From positions 1 through 21,676 of the IMG/VR virus record IMGVR_UViG_3300025570_001447: a DNA stretch of 21,676 nt. One strand, written 5' to 3'. A model generated the notes under the pieces. It was not told the DNA's origin. It made no database searches and was given only the letters and a program-made list of their open reading frames with translations. Positions 1-6,213 of the stretch are shown here, piece after piece. The stretch comes from a virus. The translations under genes were made by a program, and so were the position numbers. The number at the start of each line of letters is the position of its first letter. The first letter of the stretch is position 1.

Positions 1-155
1 TTATAGAAAGATTGTATCATATCTTCAAACGCTTCAATTACGTGGTCCATATGATCGACGTTCTCTAGAGTAATACCGTCATATTTCTCTTTCATATAAT
101 TAGTATGCAAGTTGCATATTAATCTATTAGGATATTTGCCAATGTTTACTTTCAT
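1..155 (-). CDS. hypothetical phage protein, 3' end beyond window
   Basis: The reading frame opens with ATG at 155 and stays open to the left edge, giving 51 residues that begin MKVNIGKYPNRL. The start overlaps the stop of the phosphomannomutase-like gene upstream by 4 bases (ATGA), as at many other junctions here. The opening MKVNIGKYPN reminds me of a widespread unannotated protein family of marine T4-like phages, but only the N-terminus is visible and no function can be given. The visible part is acidic towards its end and has no membrane segment. It is probably the ninth gene of the operon that starts at the promoter near 3545. Confidence 0.6.
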   Translation of the reverse strand, partial: MKVNIGKYPNRLICNLHTNYMKEKYDGITLENVDHMDHVIEAFEDMIQSFY

Positions 156-856
156 GTGATTTCCTTAAGTTTTTCCCAAGTATCTTCCCATCCTCTAACT
201 TGGTGAGAAAATCCCAACTGCCTTTTGCGTAACATGTCTGCTAAAGGTTTATCATTGCCGCCTTCAAACATTGCATCGCCGTAAAAATGTATCGTAGCGG
301 TTTCTTCAAAATCTTTTAGTATTTGACTTTTGTCAAATCCGCGAGGAGCAATATCAATTCCAGTATCGCCGCCTACAGTTGCTTGTAAGCTTGGAAATAA
401 TATATTAAACTCTGTAGCAATATTGTAACGTTCACTAATAGTACCTTCATATGTTACATAGGTCGCTCGTTGCTCTTTATTAGCATTTCGCCCAACAACA
501 CTAAAATTGATCATGCCAGAACGATGCTCAAAATGCAATCCTGTGCGAATGTTAAAATCACTTTCAGTTAGCTTAACAGATAACCATTCATGCGCGTTTT
601 CTGGCAATATCCACTTATTTGAACTTATTTGAACGTCACCCGCCCAAACTTCATTACCAGAACACTGATATGCAATTTTGCATAGGTTATAAGTATCTTC
701 GCCAATTTGCTCGACGGTCTTTTCTTTGTCACTACCAGTAACAAGGTAAACGTCGTTCTTCATACAGAAGATATTAAACCAAGCCTTGAATCCCAGATCA
801 ATCTGGCCTCGGCTTGGTGTAAGAGTTCCATCTACATCAAATATGAATTTTGTCAT
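152..856 (-). CDS. phosphomannomutase-like HAD-superfamily hydrolase
   Basis: A 234-residue HAD phosphatase resembling the eukaryote-type phosphomannomutase (HAD-IIB, PMM1/PMM2 fold). What is seen: the nucleophile motif FDVDGTLTPSR near the N-terminus (first Asp nucleophile, second acid/base), a cap region with RSGMINFSVVGRN that matches the PMM substrate-binding motif, GGDTGIDIAPRGFDKSQIL matching the PMM segment that carries the conserved Lys, and the metal-binding FYGDAMFEGGNDKPL. PMM converts mannose-6-phosphate to mannose-1-phosphate for GDP-mannose synthesis; a sugar-phosphate phosphatase is the alternative. I chose ATG 856 over an upstream ATG at 874 because it follows AAAGGTAG at good spacing and makes an ATGA overlap with the preceding gene. 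A cytidylyltransferase and a UDP-sugar dehydrogenase in the same operon fit a role in sugar activation. The fold is confident; the exact substrate is inference. Confidence 0.8.
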   Translation of the reverse strand: MTKFIFDVDGTLTPSRGQIDLGFKAWFNIFCMKNDVYLVTGSDKEKTVEQIGEDTYNLCKIAYQCSGNEVWAGDVQISSNKWILPENAHEWLSVKLTESDFNIRTGLHFEHRSGMINFSVVGRNANKEQRATYVTYEGTISERYNIATEFNILFPSLQATVGGDTGIDIAPRGFDKSQILKDFEETATIHFYGDAMFEGGNDKPLADMLRKRQLGFSHQVRGWEDTWEKLKEIT

Positions 857-1047
857 CCGTCTACCTTTATACACTCAACATATCCGCCGATCGAATCTAA
901 ATAATATTCAAAATTCTCGAACAAATTTTTATCTTGTTCGCAAGCTACCCGCGATTCGTAAATACCAATACTTGTATAATGAGCGTACTCAGGTAGCTCT
1001 TCTAAGGGAAAGGTTATTACGAAAAGTGCCCACATGTATTCCATCAT
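853..1047 (-). CDS. small hypothetical protein with hydrophobic N-terminus
   Basis: A 64-residue protein. Residues 5 to 14 (MWALFVITFP) form a short hydrophobic stretch that could be a weak signal or membrane anchor. The rest is polar, with a Tyr-rich section (YAHYTSIGIY) and two cysteines near residues 36 and 59. It overlaps the coiled-coil gene upstream (ATGA) and the phosphomannomutase-like gene downstream (ATGA), so it is probably translated by coupling. Similar short proteins with a THYTSIG/YES-C-EQ pattern are common in marine myophages as I recall them. No function is recognised. Confidence 0.65.
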   Translation of the reverse strand: MMEYMWALFVITFPLEELPEYAHYTSIGIYESRVACEQDKNLFENFEYYLDSIGGYVECIKVDG

Positions 1048-1259
1048 TTTGATTCCATGAGCGACATTTGTGTAGAATATTTTTCCATCTTTTCTAACAA
1101 TACTTCGTGCCGGGCAGATTTTTCAACCAATGCTTCAAGTCGATTTGCAATTTGTTCTAATCGAGCATTCTCTTTTGACCAGTTCCTTAACTGCTCAATC
1201 ATTGCTTTATCGGTATCACTCATATAGTCACCAGCTGTTGTAAATTTTAAATCACTCAT
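1044..1259 (-). CDS. small coiled-coil hypothetical protein
   Basis: A 71-residue, charged, probably all-helical protein. From about residue 20 onward hydrophobic residues recur in a heptad-like spacing (IEQLRNWSKENARLEQIANRL), suggesting a coiled coil, hence an oligomer or partner-binding role. The start ATG shares bases with the stop of the cytidylyltransferase gene (TAATG), and the end overlaps the next gene by 4 bases. No family is recognised. It is supported as a gene by tight packing within the operon rather than by homology. Confidence 0.6.
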   Translation of the reverse strand: MSDLKFTTAGDYMSDTDKAMIEQLRNWSKENARLEQIANRLEALVEKSARHEVLLEKMEKYSTQMSLMESK

Positions 1260-1681
1260 TATATACTATCTCTTTGATGTTCTGCTACACGTTTACGTAA
1301 GTCAGAAGATGAAAAGCGATGTTCACGTTTATTGAAATACAGCAAGATACCACGCTTTTTACAAATATCTTTTCCTGTAAAATCCTTTTCTTTATACTCC
1401 TCTCCTAATATTCTAACATCAATATGATACATTGTCAATATATCTTCAACATCTTTTTCACTAGAATAGGGAATAATTTCGTCTACATAACGAATACCTT
1501 TTAATTGGGTATATCGTTCTACAACTGTTTGAACTGGTGCATTCTTCTCTGGACGGTCTTCAGAAGGATCCATTTGCAAGCCGCATATTAAATAGTCACA
1601 CTGTTCTTTAGCTTCTCTAAGCATCTGTACATGACCAGCATGCAACAAATCAAATGTACTAAAAGTTATACCATATTTCAT
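1259..1681 (-). CDS. cytidylyltransferase-like protein (TagD/RfaE type)
   Basis: A 140-residue nucleotidyltransferase of the HIGH superfamily, resembling glycerol-3-phosphate cytidylyltransferase (TagD) and the C-terminal domain of RfaE/HldE. Visible motifs are GITFSTFDLLHAGHVQML near the N-terminus, which holds the nucleotide-binding HxGH (HAGH), a C-terminal HRFSSSDLRKR segment matching the family's (R/S)TSxIxxRI motif, and RILGEEYKEKDFTGK resembling the ERTEGISTT/GxDW region. Family length is 120 to 160 residues, so this is complete. It would attach CMP (or AMP) to a phosphorylated sugar or polyol. It overlaps the dehydrogenase gene upstream by 4 bases and shares TAATG with the next gene. 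The acceptor cannot be read from sequence. T4-like marine phages often carry such genes next to sugar-nucleotide enzymes. Confidence 0.82.
   Translation of the reverse strand: MKYGITFSTFDLLHAGHVQMLREAKEQCDYLICGLQMDPSEDRPEKNAPVQTVVERYTQLKGIRYVDEIIPYSSEKDVEDILTMYHIDVRILGEEYKEKDFTGKDICKKRGILLYFNKREHRFSSSDLRKRVAEHQRDSI
1410..1438 (-). promoter_or_regulatory. promoter-like sequence inside the cytidylyltransferase gene
   Basis: Minus strand: TTGACA (1438-1433), exactly 17 bases, TAGAAT (1415-1410). It could give extra transcription of the small genes and phosphomannomutase-like gene downstream, or be a chance match. Confidence 0.35.
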
Positions 1682-2424
1682 TTTGTTCTAATCCTATCAT
1701 TATATTCAATTGCTTCTTTTAAAATACTAAAATCGTAACCAAGCACTTTAGCAGATGCTACCAATGCAGAAGTATCTTTTGGAAAGCAATGACCGCCAAA
1801 GCCACGCTCTTCAGTTACATATGTATGACCATCGCCAATACGATCATCCATACTAACATAGTGTGATACTGCTGTATGTTCTACACCGGCTTTTTCACAA
1901 AGGTCATATGCTTGATTAAAGAATGCAACCTTAAGAGCTAAAAAGCTGTTACGAATGTATTTAGCTAAAATTAACTCTTCAGCTTCTGCAATATCAAATC
2001 TTACAAGAGGTAATACTGTTCCGAGTAGGTTTATCCAGAAAGATTCATCTCCACCGCCAATTTGTATTTCATCTTGATTTTTGAAATCATCTTGGGCACG
2101 AGCTGCGCGCAAATATTCAGGTGAAAATGATATTGTTTTTTCAGGCCACCGAGTTTTAATTTCTCGCCATCCCTCAAGACTGATAGTAGATTTGATTAGT
2201 ATAGGAGTGGAAGAAGCAATCTGCCCAATGCAATCGTAAACATTAGACATATCACAACTACCATCTTTGCCTATTGGAGTAGACACAGCAATGATTGCCG
2301 CATCGGGGCGATTCACATTATCAAAGCCCTTAGCTATATCACGAATATAAACAATGTGTTTACTTTTGAGAACATGCGCATGTGCTTTGCCTACAAAACC
2401 ATACCCATATATCATTACTCTCAT
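1678..2424 (-). CDS. short UDP-glucose/GDP-mannose dehydrogenase-like protein
   Basis: A 248-residue NAD-dependent nucleotide-sugar dehydrogenase. Evidence: an N-terminal Rossmann motif (YGYGFVG, residues 6-12), a second strand ending IIAVSTP, the ILIKSTI strand, SPEYLR, the helix motif LAKYIRN with Lys155 and Asn159, and the catalytic thiol loop FGGHCFPKD with Cys213. Canonical UDP-glucose 6-dehydrogenases have about 390 to 440 residues. Here the protein stops about 35 residues after the active-site Cys, so the C-terminal nucleotide-sugar-binding domain is absent. The start is ATG 2424, which shares TAATG with the gene upstream; a longer TTG-initiated form from 2454 is less likely. Catalytic residues are intact, so activity is possible, perhaps with residues supplied by a partner subunit; this is inference. 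It lies with a cytidylyltransferase and a phosphomannomutase-like gene. Confidence 0.82.
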   Translation of the reverse strand: MRVMIYGYGFVGKAHAHVLKSKHIVYIRDIAKGFDNVNRPDAAIIAVSTPIGKDGSCDMSNVYDCIGQIASSTPILIKSTISLEGWREIKTRWPEKTISFSPEYLRAARAQDDFKNQDEIQIGGGDESFWINLLGTVLPLVRFDIAEAEELILAKYIRNSFLALKVAFFNQAYDLCEKAGVEHTAVSHYVSMDDRIGDGHTYVTEERGFGGHCFPKDTSALVASAKVLGYDFSILKEAIEYNDRIRTK

Positions 2425-2750
2425 TAGCTTATAATCCAGTCTATTGTTTTCCAATCTGTATCTTGTGGCATTAATTCTATATTATCGCCGTGCTCTTCTT
2501 TGAAATCCTCATAAACAGCCGAGGTATAGAGTATCATCCCATAAGACTCTTTATTGCAAATGTAGCACGAACCACTAGAACCAAAGAAATGATAGTCTTG
2601 CTCATCCTCATTTACACTTGTAATACCGCTATTCATTCGCCAAGAATCACCGTCAAGATACCCACCAGACCAACTACCAAGAACTCGGTAATGCGGGTCA
2701 TCGCCTTTAAATTTTAAAACGACCCATTTGTGTGGACTATACTCAGACAT
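2424..2750 (-). CDS. hypothetical phage protein (WVVLKFKGDDPHYRV family)
   Basis: A 108-residue soluble protein, rich in aromatic and Gly/Ser residues (SWSGGYLDGDSWR, FFGSSGSCYICNKESYG). A Cys-x-x-Cys-like pair occurs in the GSCYICNK segment. I recall similar proteins beginning YSPDKWVV...GDDPHYRV as frequent conserved unknowns of marine T4-like phages; no function is known to me. I chose ATG 2750 rather than 2792 because it follows a GGGAAG ribosome-binding site and overlaps the upstream gene by only 8 bases. The aromatic beta-rich composition suggests a small binding domain, but that is only an impression. Confidence 0.65.
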   Translation of the reverse strand: MSEYSPHKWVVLKFKGDDPHYRVLGSWSGGYLDGDSWRMNSGITSVNEDEQDYHFFGSSGSCYICNKESYGMILYTSAVYEDFKEEHGDNIELMPQDTDWKTIDWIIS

Positions 2751-3078
2751 TTTTTTCTTCCCACTTATGGATGTATTCCATTTTTTGTTCAACTGACCAT
2801 GTTTTCAAGTAATCATTATCTTTATCAAAGAGATTTAGAACACGCTCTTCATCAAGAATAAATGAATCTATAATAGATTCACCTAACCAGTGTTGAGAGA
2901 ATTCTTTTACTTGTTCCATAGAAACAGAGTCTTCAGCCCACTCTATTTGTTTTGCAGTATCATTAGTGATATCTATTTCTAAGTTACTCTTTTGTAGCTT
3001 ACTTACGGGAATCGCGTATCGTTGTCTGAATTGACTAACAGTTGTAACTACTACAAATCGTTCATCTTTATTCTGCAT
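2743..3078 (-). CDS. hypothetical phage protein
   Basis: A 111-residue acidic protein. The N-terminal half reads like beta strands (ERFVVVTTVSQFRQRYAIPVSKL) and the C-terminal half like helices with Trp residues (WAEDSVSMEQVKEFSQHWLGE; a final EKMEYIHKWEEKNV-type helix). No catalytic motif or membrane segment is visible. It starts inside the 3' end of the preceding gene (11-base overlap) and its 3' end overlaps the next start, so it sits firmly in the operon driven from 3545. The composition resembles conserved unknowns of marine myophages; I cannot assign a role. Confidence 0.6.
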   Translation of the reverse strand: MQNKDERFVVVTTVSQFRQRYAIPVSKLQKSNLEIDITNDTAKQIEWAEDSVSMEQVKEFSQHWLGESIIDSFILDEERVLNLFDKDNDYLKTWSVEQKMEYIHKWEEKNV

Positions 3079-3478
3079 TTACAAATTCTCCGTTAACAAT
3101 TTTAAATGTACTATCAAGGCCAGTAGAGCGAATATATTGGCGGCCACCATCAATCATTTTATCTTCAATAAAGATACAATCATGATGTGAAGAAGAATAG
3201 TACCAGTTGTTGTCACTATCCTTAATCATCCCAAATTCAAAATCCTCTACCATATCAGCATTTGTGATCAAAAGATGCTGATCAATTGGATGGCGAAATA
3301 AGCCAAAATAGCGATTGCCAAACTCTGGGTGAGGTGAGTCCCTATAGAAAATATCTGCAGGAACATCACTACTCCGTAGATCAGTAGTACATACGTACTT
3401 GATTGGAACACCGTCTTTCTTTTCGTATATTTCAATTACTCTATCTTTATCGAATAATGTTGGATGCTTAATATCCAT
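3068..3478 (-). CDS. conserved hypothetical phage protein, first gene of the left operon
   Basis: A 136-residue protein and the first gene after the consensus promoter at 3545-3517; its ATG follows AAAGGTAA. It has a beta-rich look with aromatic and His-rich sections (YFGLFRHPIDQHLLITNADMVEDFEFG; YYSSSHHDC). The pattern IEIYEKKDGVPIKYV...DIFYRDSPHPEFGNRYFGL is one I recall from many marine T4-like phages, always as an unknown. No signal peptide or membrane segment is seen. Being promoter-proximal, it is expected to be made early and strongly, consistent with a host-takeover or regulatory protein, but nothing in the sequence proves that. Confidence 0.7.
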   Translation of the reverse strand: MDIKHPTLFDKDRVIEIYEKKDGVPIKYVCTTDLRSSDVPADIFYRDSPHPEFGNRYFGLFRHPIDQHLLITNADMVEDFEFGMIKDSDNNWYYSSSHHDCIFIEDKMIDGGRQYIRSTGLDSTFKIVNGEFVNAE

Positions 3479-3516
3479 TAATATATTACCTTTCTGTTTT
3501 CTATTAATTTATAATC

Positions 3517-3545
3517 ATTATATCACGAAAATAAGACGGTGTCAA
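3517..3545 (-). promoter_or_regulatory. consensus sigma-70 promoter for the left operon
   Basis: On the minus strand TTGACA (3545-3540) and TATAAT (3522-3517) are separated by exactly 17 bases: a perfect match to both hexamers. It lies 3 bases past the clpP-like stop codon (TAAAGGTTGACA) and 39 bases before ATG 3478. TATAAT-G-ATTATA forms a 13-base palindrome over the -10 element. It is likely an early promoter read by host RNA polymerase and drives genes from 3478 to the left edge. Confidence 0.88.
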
Positions 3546-3548
3546 CCT

Positions 3549-4169
3549 TTATTCTTCTTCGGTTTCTTCTTTTTCTAATTTAGCTTGGGCTTTTTCCATA
3601 GCTTTTACTTTCTTTCTCAGACGCTTAACAACTTCATCACCGTCCATCCAGATATCTTTGCTGTTTAGAATAGATGTAATTTCTTTTTCAGTTAAGAAAT
3701 CTGAATATACATCTCGAAGAAGCTTTTCAGACCAGTCTTTTTCGTGTGCTAGACGATCATACATTTCACCGCCTTTACCCACTACACCACTCGAATAGTT
3801 GTGGAACATAAACATCGAGTGAGGTGATACTTCAAACTGATGGCCTTGCAAGAAGATTAAAGTAGCAGCACTCATACAAGCACCTTCTACTGATACTGAA
3901 ATAGTACCTTCACTCTCTTTTAGTACTCGCATAAATTGGATAGCTGTGAAAAGATCACCGCCTGGTGAATTAATATAGAATTTTAAAATATCGTTTTGAT
4001 TTGCACTACGAATAGTATCAAACCATTCGATATAATCTTCCGATGATTCAATCTCTCCGCTTAAATAAAACTCGTGAATGTTTACTGCTTGTTTTGTAAT
4101 AATCCTATGGTTTTGACTTACTGGTGGTTTAAACATATCCATAATATCTATCTGCTTAGATTTAGTCAC
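3549..4169 (-). CDS. clpP: ClpP-like serine protease (S14 family)
   Basis: A 206-residue S14/ClpP-fold peptidase. Visible motifs: FYINSPGGDLFTAIQF (residues 64-79; the oxyanion-hole Gly-Gly region), catalytic Ser100 in GACMSAAT, catalytic His123 in MFMFHN, and an Asp (Asp172 in SKDIWMD) at the expected place for the third residue. The length is close to bacterial ClpP, but the end is a charged Lys/Glu tail. It starts with GTG 4169, preceded by AAGGAGAAAT at good spacing. Phage ClpP-like proteins are often prohead proteases, but this one lies among small early genes and metabolism genes, not capsid genes, so a role in host or phage protein turnover with a host Clp ATPase is equally possible. 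It is the third gene after the promoter at 4663. Confidence 0.88.
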   Translation of the reverse strand: MTKSKQIDIMDMFKPPVSQNHRIITKQAVNIHEFYLSGEIESSEDYIEWFDTIRSANQNDILKFYINSPGGDLFTAIQFMRVLKESEGTISVSVEGACMSAATLIFLQGHQFEVSPHSMFMFHNYSSGVVGKGGEMYDRLAHEKDWSEKLLRDVYSDFLTEKEITSILNSKDIWMDGDEVVKRLRKKVKAMEKAQAKLEKEETEEE

Positions 4170-4187
4170 TTAATATTTCTCCTTGCG

Positions 4188-4412
4188 TTACCAGCTTGGT
4201 GCTGAGTAATCATTATGTTTTTTATATGTCGCGTGGCCATCTAAGCCGTACGCTGGGCAAACCGTGATGTATTCAGGTAAACCCATTTCGTCTTTACTCC
4301 CACCTTCCCCGCAGATAAAGAAAACATCTGCAAATTTCTCAGGACTAACATGAACAAATATCTTTTTTAGTAATTCGAATTGCTTGAATTCTTTTTCAGT
4401 AATTTCTATCAT
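4188..4412 (-). CDS. small hypothetical protein
   Basis: A 74-residue protein with no membrane segment. It has a helical N-terminus (EKEFKQFELLKKIFVHVSPEKFADVFF) followed by a Gly/Tyr-rich tail (GLPEYITVCPAYGLDGHATYKKHNDYSAP). Cysteines near residues 34 and 52 could bind metal but form no recognised motif. Its ATG shares TAATG with the stop of the preceding small gene, and a GTG-initiated clpP-like gene follows after 18 bases. The tail resembles conserved unknowns in marine phages as I recall them. Function unknown. Confidence 0.6.
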   Translation of the reverse strand: MIEITEKEFKQFELLKKIFVHVSPEKFADVFFICGEGGSKDEMGLPEYITVCPAYGLDGHATYKKHNDYSAPSW

Positions 4413-4597
4413 TAGACACTTTCTGCTGTAATTCCCATTTTGTCCGCGAATAAAAATACCAAACGCTCAGGACTAAAATCGAATGAATGAGTTTCTTCAG
4501 TCTCACCATCTTCAATATAACACATGTCATTATCTACATATAAAGTTGATGATTCTTCGTCGAGTAAATCCCAGAAAAGGTTTTCGTCTTTGCTCAT
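4412..4597 (-). CDS. small acidic hypothetical protein
   Basis: A 61-residue, very acidic protein (MSKDENLFWDLLDEESSTLY...). I take ATG 4597 rather than an upstream ATG at 4648, because the latter lies upstream of the transcription start expected from the promoter at 4663-4635, while 4597 follows AAAGGA. It ends FSPERLVFLFADKMGITAESV, a probable helix. It is first in a three-gene unit with another small unknown and the clpP-like gene. Small acidic early phage proteins are often inhibitors or DNA mimics of host factors; nothing specific supports that here. Confidence 0.6.
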   Translation of the reverse strand: MSKDENLFWDLLDEESSTLYVDNDMCYIEDGETEETHSFDFSPERLVFLFADKMGITAESV

Positions 4598-4634
4598 AGC
4601 ATGTTTTCCTTTATGTAAGTCGTTATTAAGTATT

Positions 4635-4663
4635 AATATATCACACAATTGTTAAGCTGTCAA
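4635..4663 (-). promoter_or_regulatory. sigma-70 promoter for the clpP unit
   Basis: Minus strand: TTGACA (4663-4658), 17-base spacer, TATATT (4640-4635). The -35 is perfect and the -10 matches 5 of 6. It lies 3 bases after the hemC stop codon and about 40 bases before ATG 4597. It separates the hemE-hemF-hemC unit from the clpP unit, although no terminator is visible between them, so readthrough from hemC is likely. Confidence 0.8.
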
Positions 4664-4666
4664 CAT

Positions 4667-5431
4667 TTATTTGTAGAAAACTGTACTCATGCTAATTGGA
4701 TTGTCGCCTTCAGCATGTGCAGCAATCGACGTACTACAATCACCCATAACACCTTTAAGCAATGCTCTTTCTAAATTAGATTGCCGATGAGTTAAATCAT
4801 GATCAGTTAGCTTCACAATAGCAATAGTATCAAGATCTGATTTCCTGCATTGTAAAGCTATAGTACCTTGACCAACTGCTGGAATAATAGGTAGCACAGA
4901 ATATGATCTAACAACTTTAAGAGCGCGTAGGCCAGCTTCTGCTAATACAATAGCATCATATTCGCCAGCGTCAAGCTTCGCTAAACGAGTATCTATGTTT
5001 CCTCTAATATGTTTGATCTTTACATTGTAGCCAGCGTACAATTCTTCTAATTGAGCTTTGCGTCTAGGACTGCTCGTACCTAACGTAAAACCGTCAAAAA
5101 CTTTTCCAATGATTACATCGTATGGGCTATTGCGTTTTAGTGTTGATGTAATTTCTAGATCAGGATGTTCCCAATCTCCAGGCATATCTTTTAGACTATG
5201 CACAGCAACATCAATTTCATTATTGACTAAAGCTAATTCTAATGCACTACAAAATACACCTTTACCACCAATCTCACTCACCGGTACATCGGGGTTTAAA
5301 TCGCCTAATGTTTTAATAACAACTATTTCAGTATCACACGATACTATGTTACAAGAACGTAAGTCATTACAGGCTCGTTTAGCATATGCTAATGCTAAGT
5401 CACTACCTCGAACTCCTACTCTAATCATCAT
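4667..5431 (-). CDS. hemC: porphobilinogen deaminase (hydroxymethylbilane synthase)
   Basis: Joins four porphobilinogen units into hydroxymethylbilane, the third step from 5-aminolevulinate to heme. Seen: RVGVRGSDLALAYA at the N-terminus, VHSLKDMP with catalytic Asp82, LGTSSPRRKAQL (Arg123, Arg124 for substrate carboxylates), IRGNIDTRL, the domain-2 strand YDAIVLAEAGL, PAVGQGTIALQCR, and GDCSTSIAAHA with Cys232, the residue that carries the dipyrromethane cofactor. Length is 254 residues against about 313 in E. coli. Only 22 residues follow the cofactor Cys instead of about 70, so domain 3 is much reduced. I chose ATG 5431 of three nearby ATGs because GGTGAG lies 6 bases upstream and it makes an ATGA overlap with hemF. 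It is the last gene of the SleB-hemE-x-hemF-hemC unit; all catalytic residues appear intact. Confidence 0.93.
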   Translation of the reverse strand: MMIRVGVRGSDLALAYAKRACNDLRSCNIVSCDTEIVVIKTLGDLNPDVPVSEIGGKGVFCSALELALVNNEIDVAVHSLKDMPGDWEHPDLEITSTLKRNSPYDVIIGKVFDGFTLGTSSPRRKAQLEELYAGYNVKIKHIRGNIDTRLAKLDAGEYDAIVLAEAGLRALKVVRSYSVLPIIPAVGQGTIALQCRKSDLDTIAIVKLTDHDLTHRQSNLERALLKGVMGDCSTSIAAHAEGDNPISMSTVFYK

Positions 5432-6213
5432 GACCATCTCACCGTTGGTGGAAGACTCATTAGAATCGCATCCATGTTACCTCCTGTTTTAAAACCAAAA
5501 CGAGTTCCTCTATCATATAATAGATTAAACTCAACATATCGTCCACGTTTAATTTCTAACATTTCTCTATCTGCTTGAGAGTAATTCATCTCTAACGTAG
5601 GAGTAACAATAGATCGTATTAAATCATTAAATGTATTACCAACATCTTTTACAAAATCAAAGCTCATATCCTTTGGATCGTGGTATTCAAAAAACAGACC
5701 GCCTACGCCACGCGTTTCTTTACGATGTGGCAAATAGAAATACTTATCACACGCTTTACTAAAATCAGAATAATACTCTGAATCGTATCCATTACACATA
5801 TCTTTCAATTCGTTATGGTATGATTCTTTATTGAATGGCATACAAGGAGTAACATCCATGCCACCACCAAACCATTCTTTAGTGCTTGTTTTTAAGTAAC
5901 GTGTATTAAAATGCATTGCAGGAGCATGCGGGTTCCAAGGATGAAGAACAACGCTGATGCCAGTAGCCTGATATCTATTGTGCTCTTCAGTACCTGGAAT
6001 TTCGTGTGCAAACGAAGGATCAAATTCAGATTCAATCTTAGAGAAGTTTACAGTTGCTTTCTCAAACACATCACCACGCAAAGTCATATGCCGTTGTGTC
6101 CAGCCTTCTTTTCCCGTGGGCTCGTGGCTTTCCATTTTGCTATCTATATCTTCTATAGTACTACAAATTTCATCTTGGAGGGTTTTAAACCACTTAGCGT
6201 ATTCATTAAACAT
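5428..6213 (-). CDS. hemF: oxygen-dependent coproporphyrinogen III oxidase
   Basis: Decarboxylates two propionates of coproporphyrinogen III to vinyl groups using O2, giving protoporphyrinogen IX. The 261-residue protein carries the family signatures: QATGISVVLHPWNPHAPAMHFNTRY (residues 82-106), WFGGGMDVTPC (114-124), HRKETRGVGGLFFEY (163-177), and the C-terminal block RGRYVEFNLLYDRGTRFGF followed by GGNMDAILMSLPP. Bacterial HemF is about 300 residues, so this is a compact but apparently complete copy, shorter mainly at the N-terminus. ATG 6213 is preferred because AGGTGG lies 7 bases upstream. It overlaps the preceding small gene by 8 bases and hemC by 4, so the three are probably translationally coupled. 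HemF needs oxygen, which fits an aerobic host. There is no signal peptide; it is cytosolic. Confidence 0.96.
   Translation of the reverse strand: MFNEYAKWFKTLQDEICSTIEDIDSKMESHEPTGKEGWTQRHMTLRGDVFEKATVNFSKIESEFDPSFAHEIPGTEEHNRYQATGISVVLHPWNPHAPAMHFNTRYLKTSTKEWFGGGMDVTPCMPFNKESYHNELKDMCNGYDSEYYSDFSKACDKYFYLPHRKETRGVGGLFFEYHDPKDMSFDFVKDVGNTFNDLIRSIVTPTLEMNYSQADREMLEIKRGRYVEFNLLYDRGTRFGFKTGGNMDAILMSLPPTVRWS

Noticed and set aside
316-345. TTGACA on the minus strand inside the phosphomannomutase-like gene, and similar ones near 8651 and 16043
   Set aside because: No -10 element is found at 16 to 18 bases, unlike the reported promoters.
786-1052. Open frames on the plus strand (here and at 5058-5492, 8410-8901, 5911-6364, 20962-21378)
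   Set aside because: They lie opposite convincing minus-strand genes, lack ribosome-binding sites and family motifs, and have the composition of antisense shadows.
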